Shown: in pieces, positions 62,935-64,000 of the stretch
Layout of the letters: each line of letters opens with the position of its first letter
Numbering within the stretch: the first letter of the stretch is position 1
Source of the DNA: Heloderma charlesbogerti
Lineage: Eukaryota; Chordata; Lepidosauria; Squamata; Helodermatidae
Direction of reading: 5' to 3'
Length of the DNA: 64,000 bases
Assembly (NCBI GenBank): GCA_026122225.1
Contig: JANEZZ010000475.1
Coordinates: forward strand, 1-64,000
Translations under genes and position numbers: made by a program
Notes under the pieces: model-generated
The model's input: only the letters and a program-made list of their open reading frames with translations
Told to the model about the DNA's origin: nothing
Databases searched by the model: none

Positions 62935-64000
62935 AATAAATAAATGAAATAAATGGAGCAAAGAATAAAAGGAACCTGGTGGTCGGAGTCTACTACCGGC
63001 CACCCAATCAAGGAGAAGACAAGGATGAAACTTTTGAAAAGCAAATAGCCAATGTTTTAAGGAAGCATGATGTAGTAGTAATGGGGGACTTCAATTTTCC
63101 CCGATATTTGTTGGGAGACAAATTCTGCAAAACATGGCCCCATGGTCCCATGGCAAGTGACTCTAATGAGAAAAGGAGTCCAAGATGGGTGGGAGCTTTT
63201 AAAAAAGGAAATTCTCAAGGCACAATCACAAGCAATTCCAACAAGAAGAAAAGGTGGAAGACAACAGAAGAAGCCAATGTGGCTTCACAAAAACCTTAGG
63301 GATGACCTGAAAACAAAAAAGGACACATATAGGAAGTGGAAAGAAGGCCAAGTAACAAAGGAAGAGTACAGGCAGATAGCACAGAATTGCAGGGATGGCG
63401 TCAGGAAGGCTAAAGCTGAGAATGAGCTGAGGTTAGCGAGGGATGCTAAAAACAACAAAAAGGCTTTCTTCAGCTACATGCATAGTAAAAGGCAGAGGAA
63501 AGAAATGGTTGTTCAGCTATTAAATAAGGATGGCAAAACGATAACAGATGACAAAGAAAAGGCAGAGGTGCTCAATTCCTACTTTGGCTCAGTCTTCTCC
63601 CAAAAGAGGGTCTATGACCCCCCTGGCAAAGGCGAAGTACAGGCTGAAGGGGCAGGATTGCAGCTTGAGATCGACAGGCATATGGTCAAGGAACACCTCA
63701 TTACTTTGAATGAGTTCAAATCTCCAGGGCCAGATGAACTGCATCCTAGAGTCATAAAGGAACTGGCAGACGAAATCTCAGAACCGCTGTCTATTCTCTT
63801 TGAGAAATCATGGAGGATGGGGGAAGTGCCAGATGACTGGAGGAGGGCTAACATTGTCCCTATCTTCAAAAAGGGTACAAAGGAGGAACCTGGGAACTAC
63901 AGACCAGTCAGTCTGACATCAATCCCTGGGAAAATTCTGGAGCAGATGATAAAGCAATCCATCTGGAAGCACCTTGACAACAATGCCGTGATTACTCGAA
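62935..64000 (+). mobile_element. CR1 LINE with open reverse-transcriptase frame, runs off the window
   Basis: The 5' part encodes [20 protein letters not shown] and [10 protein letters not shown] (endonuclease end, 62979-63105), then loses ~0.3 kb relative to the copy at 30668. From an ATG at 63277 a frame stays open to the window edge, at least 241 codons: NCRDGVRKAKAENELRLARD, AKNNKKAFFSYMHSKR, LNEFKSPGPDELHPRVIKEL, WRMGEVPDDWRRANIVPIFK and GNYRPVSLTSIPGKILEQMI. These are the CR1 linker and reverse-transcriptase fingers. The catalytic boxes lie beyond the window. The internal deletion makes full function unlikely. Confidence 0.9.

Overview
The window looks like intergenic or intronic DNA from a squamate reptile (lizard or snake). 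I found no host protein-coding exon I would defend. The lineage call rests on the repeat mix: many CR1 LINE copies in both orientations, BovB LINE 3' ends, tRNA-derived SINEs of the Sauria type, L2-like LINEs with intact reverse-transcriptase motifs, an L1 fragment, hAT-type MITEs with 8-bp target-site duplications (TSDs), and solo LTRs with 5-bp TSDs. BovB together with Sauria SINEs is typical of squamates. I cannot name the species.

Layout. Positions 1-8105 are a strand-asymmetric, almost pure G/T tract in successive compositional domains. Its very long open frames exist only because a two-letter alphabet cannot form stop codons. Positions 8107-14300 hold SINE, CR1 and MITE fragments and an L2-like LINE with a deletion (12.41-13.72 kb). 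Positions 14301-17827 are a nested stack: a hAT-type MITE split by an antisense CR1, whose 3' tail has expanded into a 1.65-kb minisatellite and whose body is split by a second 682-bp hAT-type element. Positions 18-33 kb hold L2 tails with a CR1 insertion, simple repeats, a solo LTR, hAT MITEs, SINEs and a 5S-rRNA-derived sequence. Positions 33-41 kb hold a CR1 split by BovB, a palindrome-rich hAT element, SINEs, an L1 fragment and two very short BovB insertions. Positions 41-49 kb hold a 1.8-kb antisense L2-like copy, a foldback element, a MITE inside a MITE and a solo LTR. Positions 49-64 kb hold several CR1 copies, two more solo LTRs, hAT MITEs, and a CR1 with an open reverse-transcriptase frame that runs off the end of the window.

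Nothing here works together as a pathway. The sequence is best read as layers of retrotransposition and transposition, and flanking duplications let the relative order be worked out in several places. The most unusual items are the 8-kb G/T tract, the minisatellite made from the last 55 bp of a CR1, a set of solo LTRs whose first bases open into a related acidic serine-rich reading frame, and repeated 65-82-bp BovB insertions with clean TSDs. Element names are from pattern recognition without database searches. Boundaries not supported by a TSD are approximate to about 10-30 bp.
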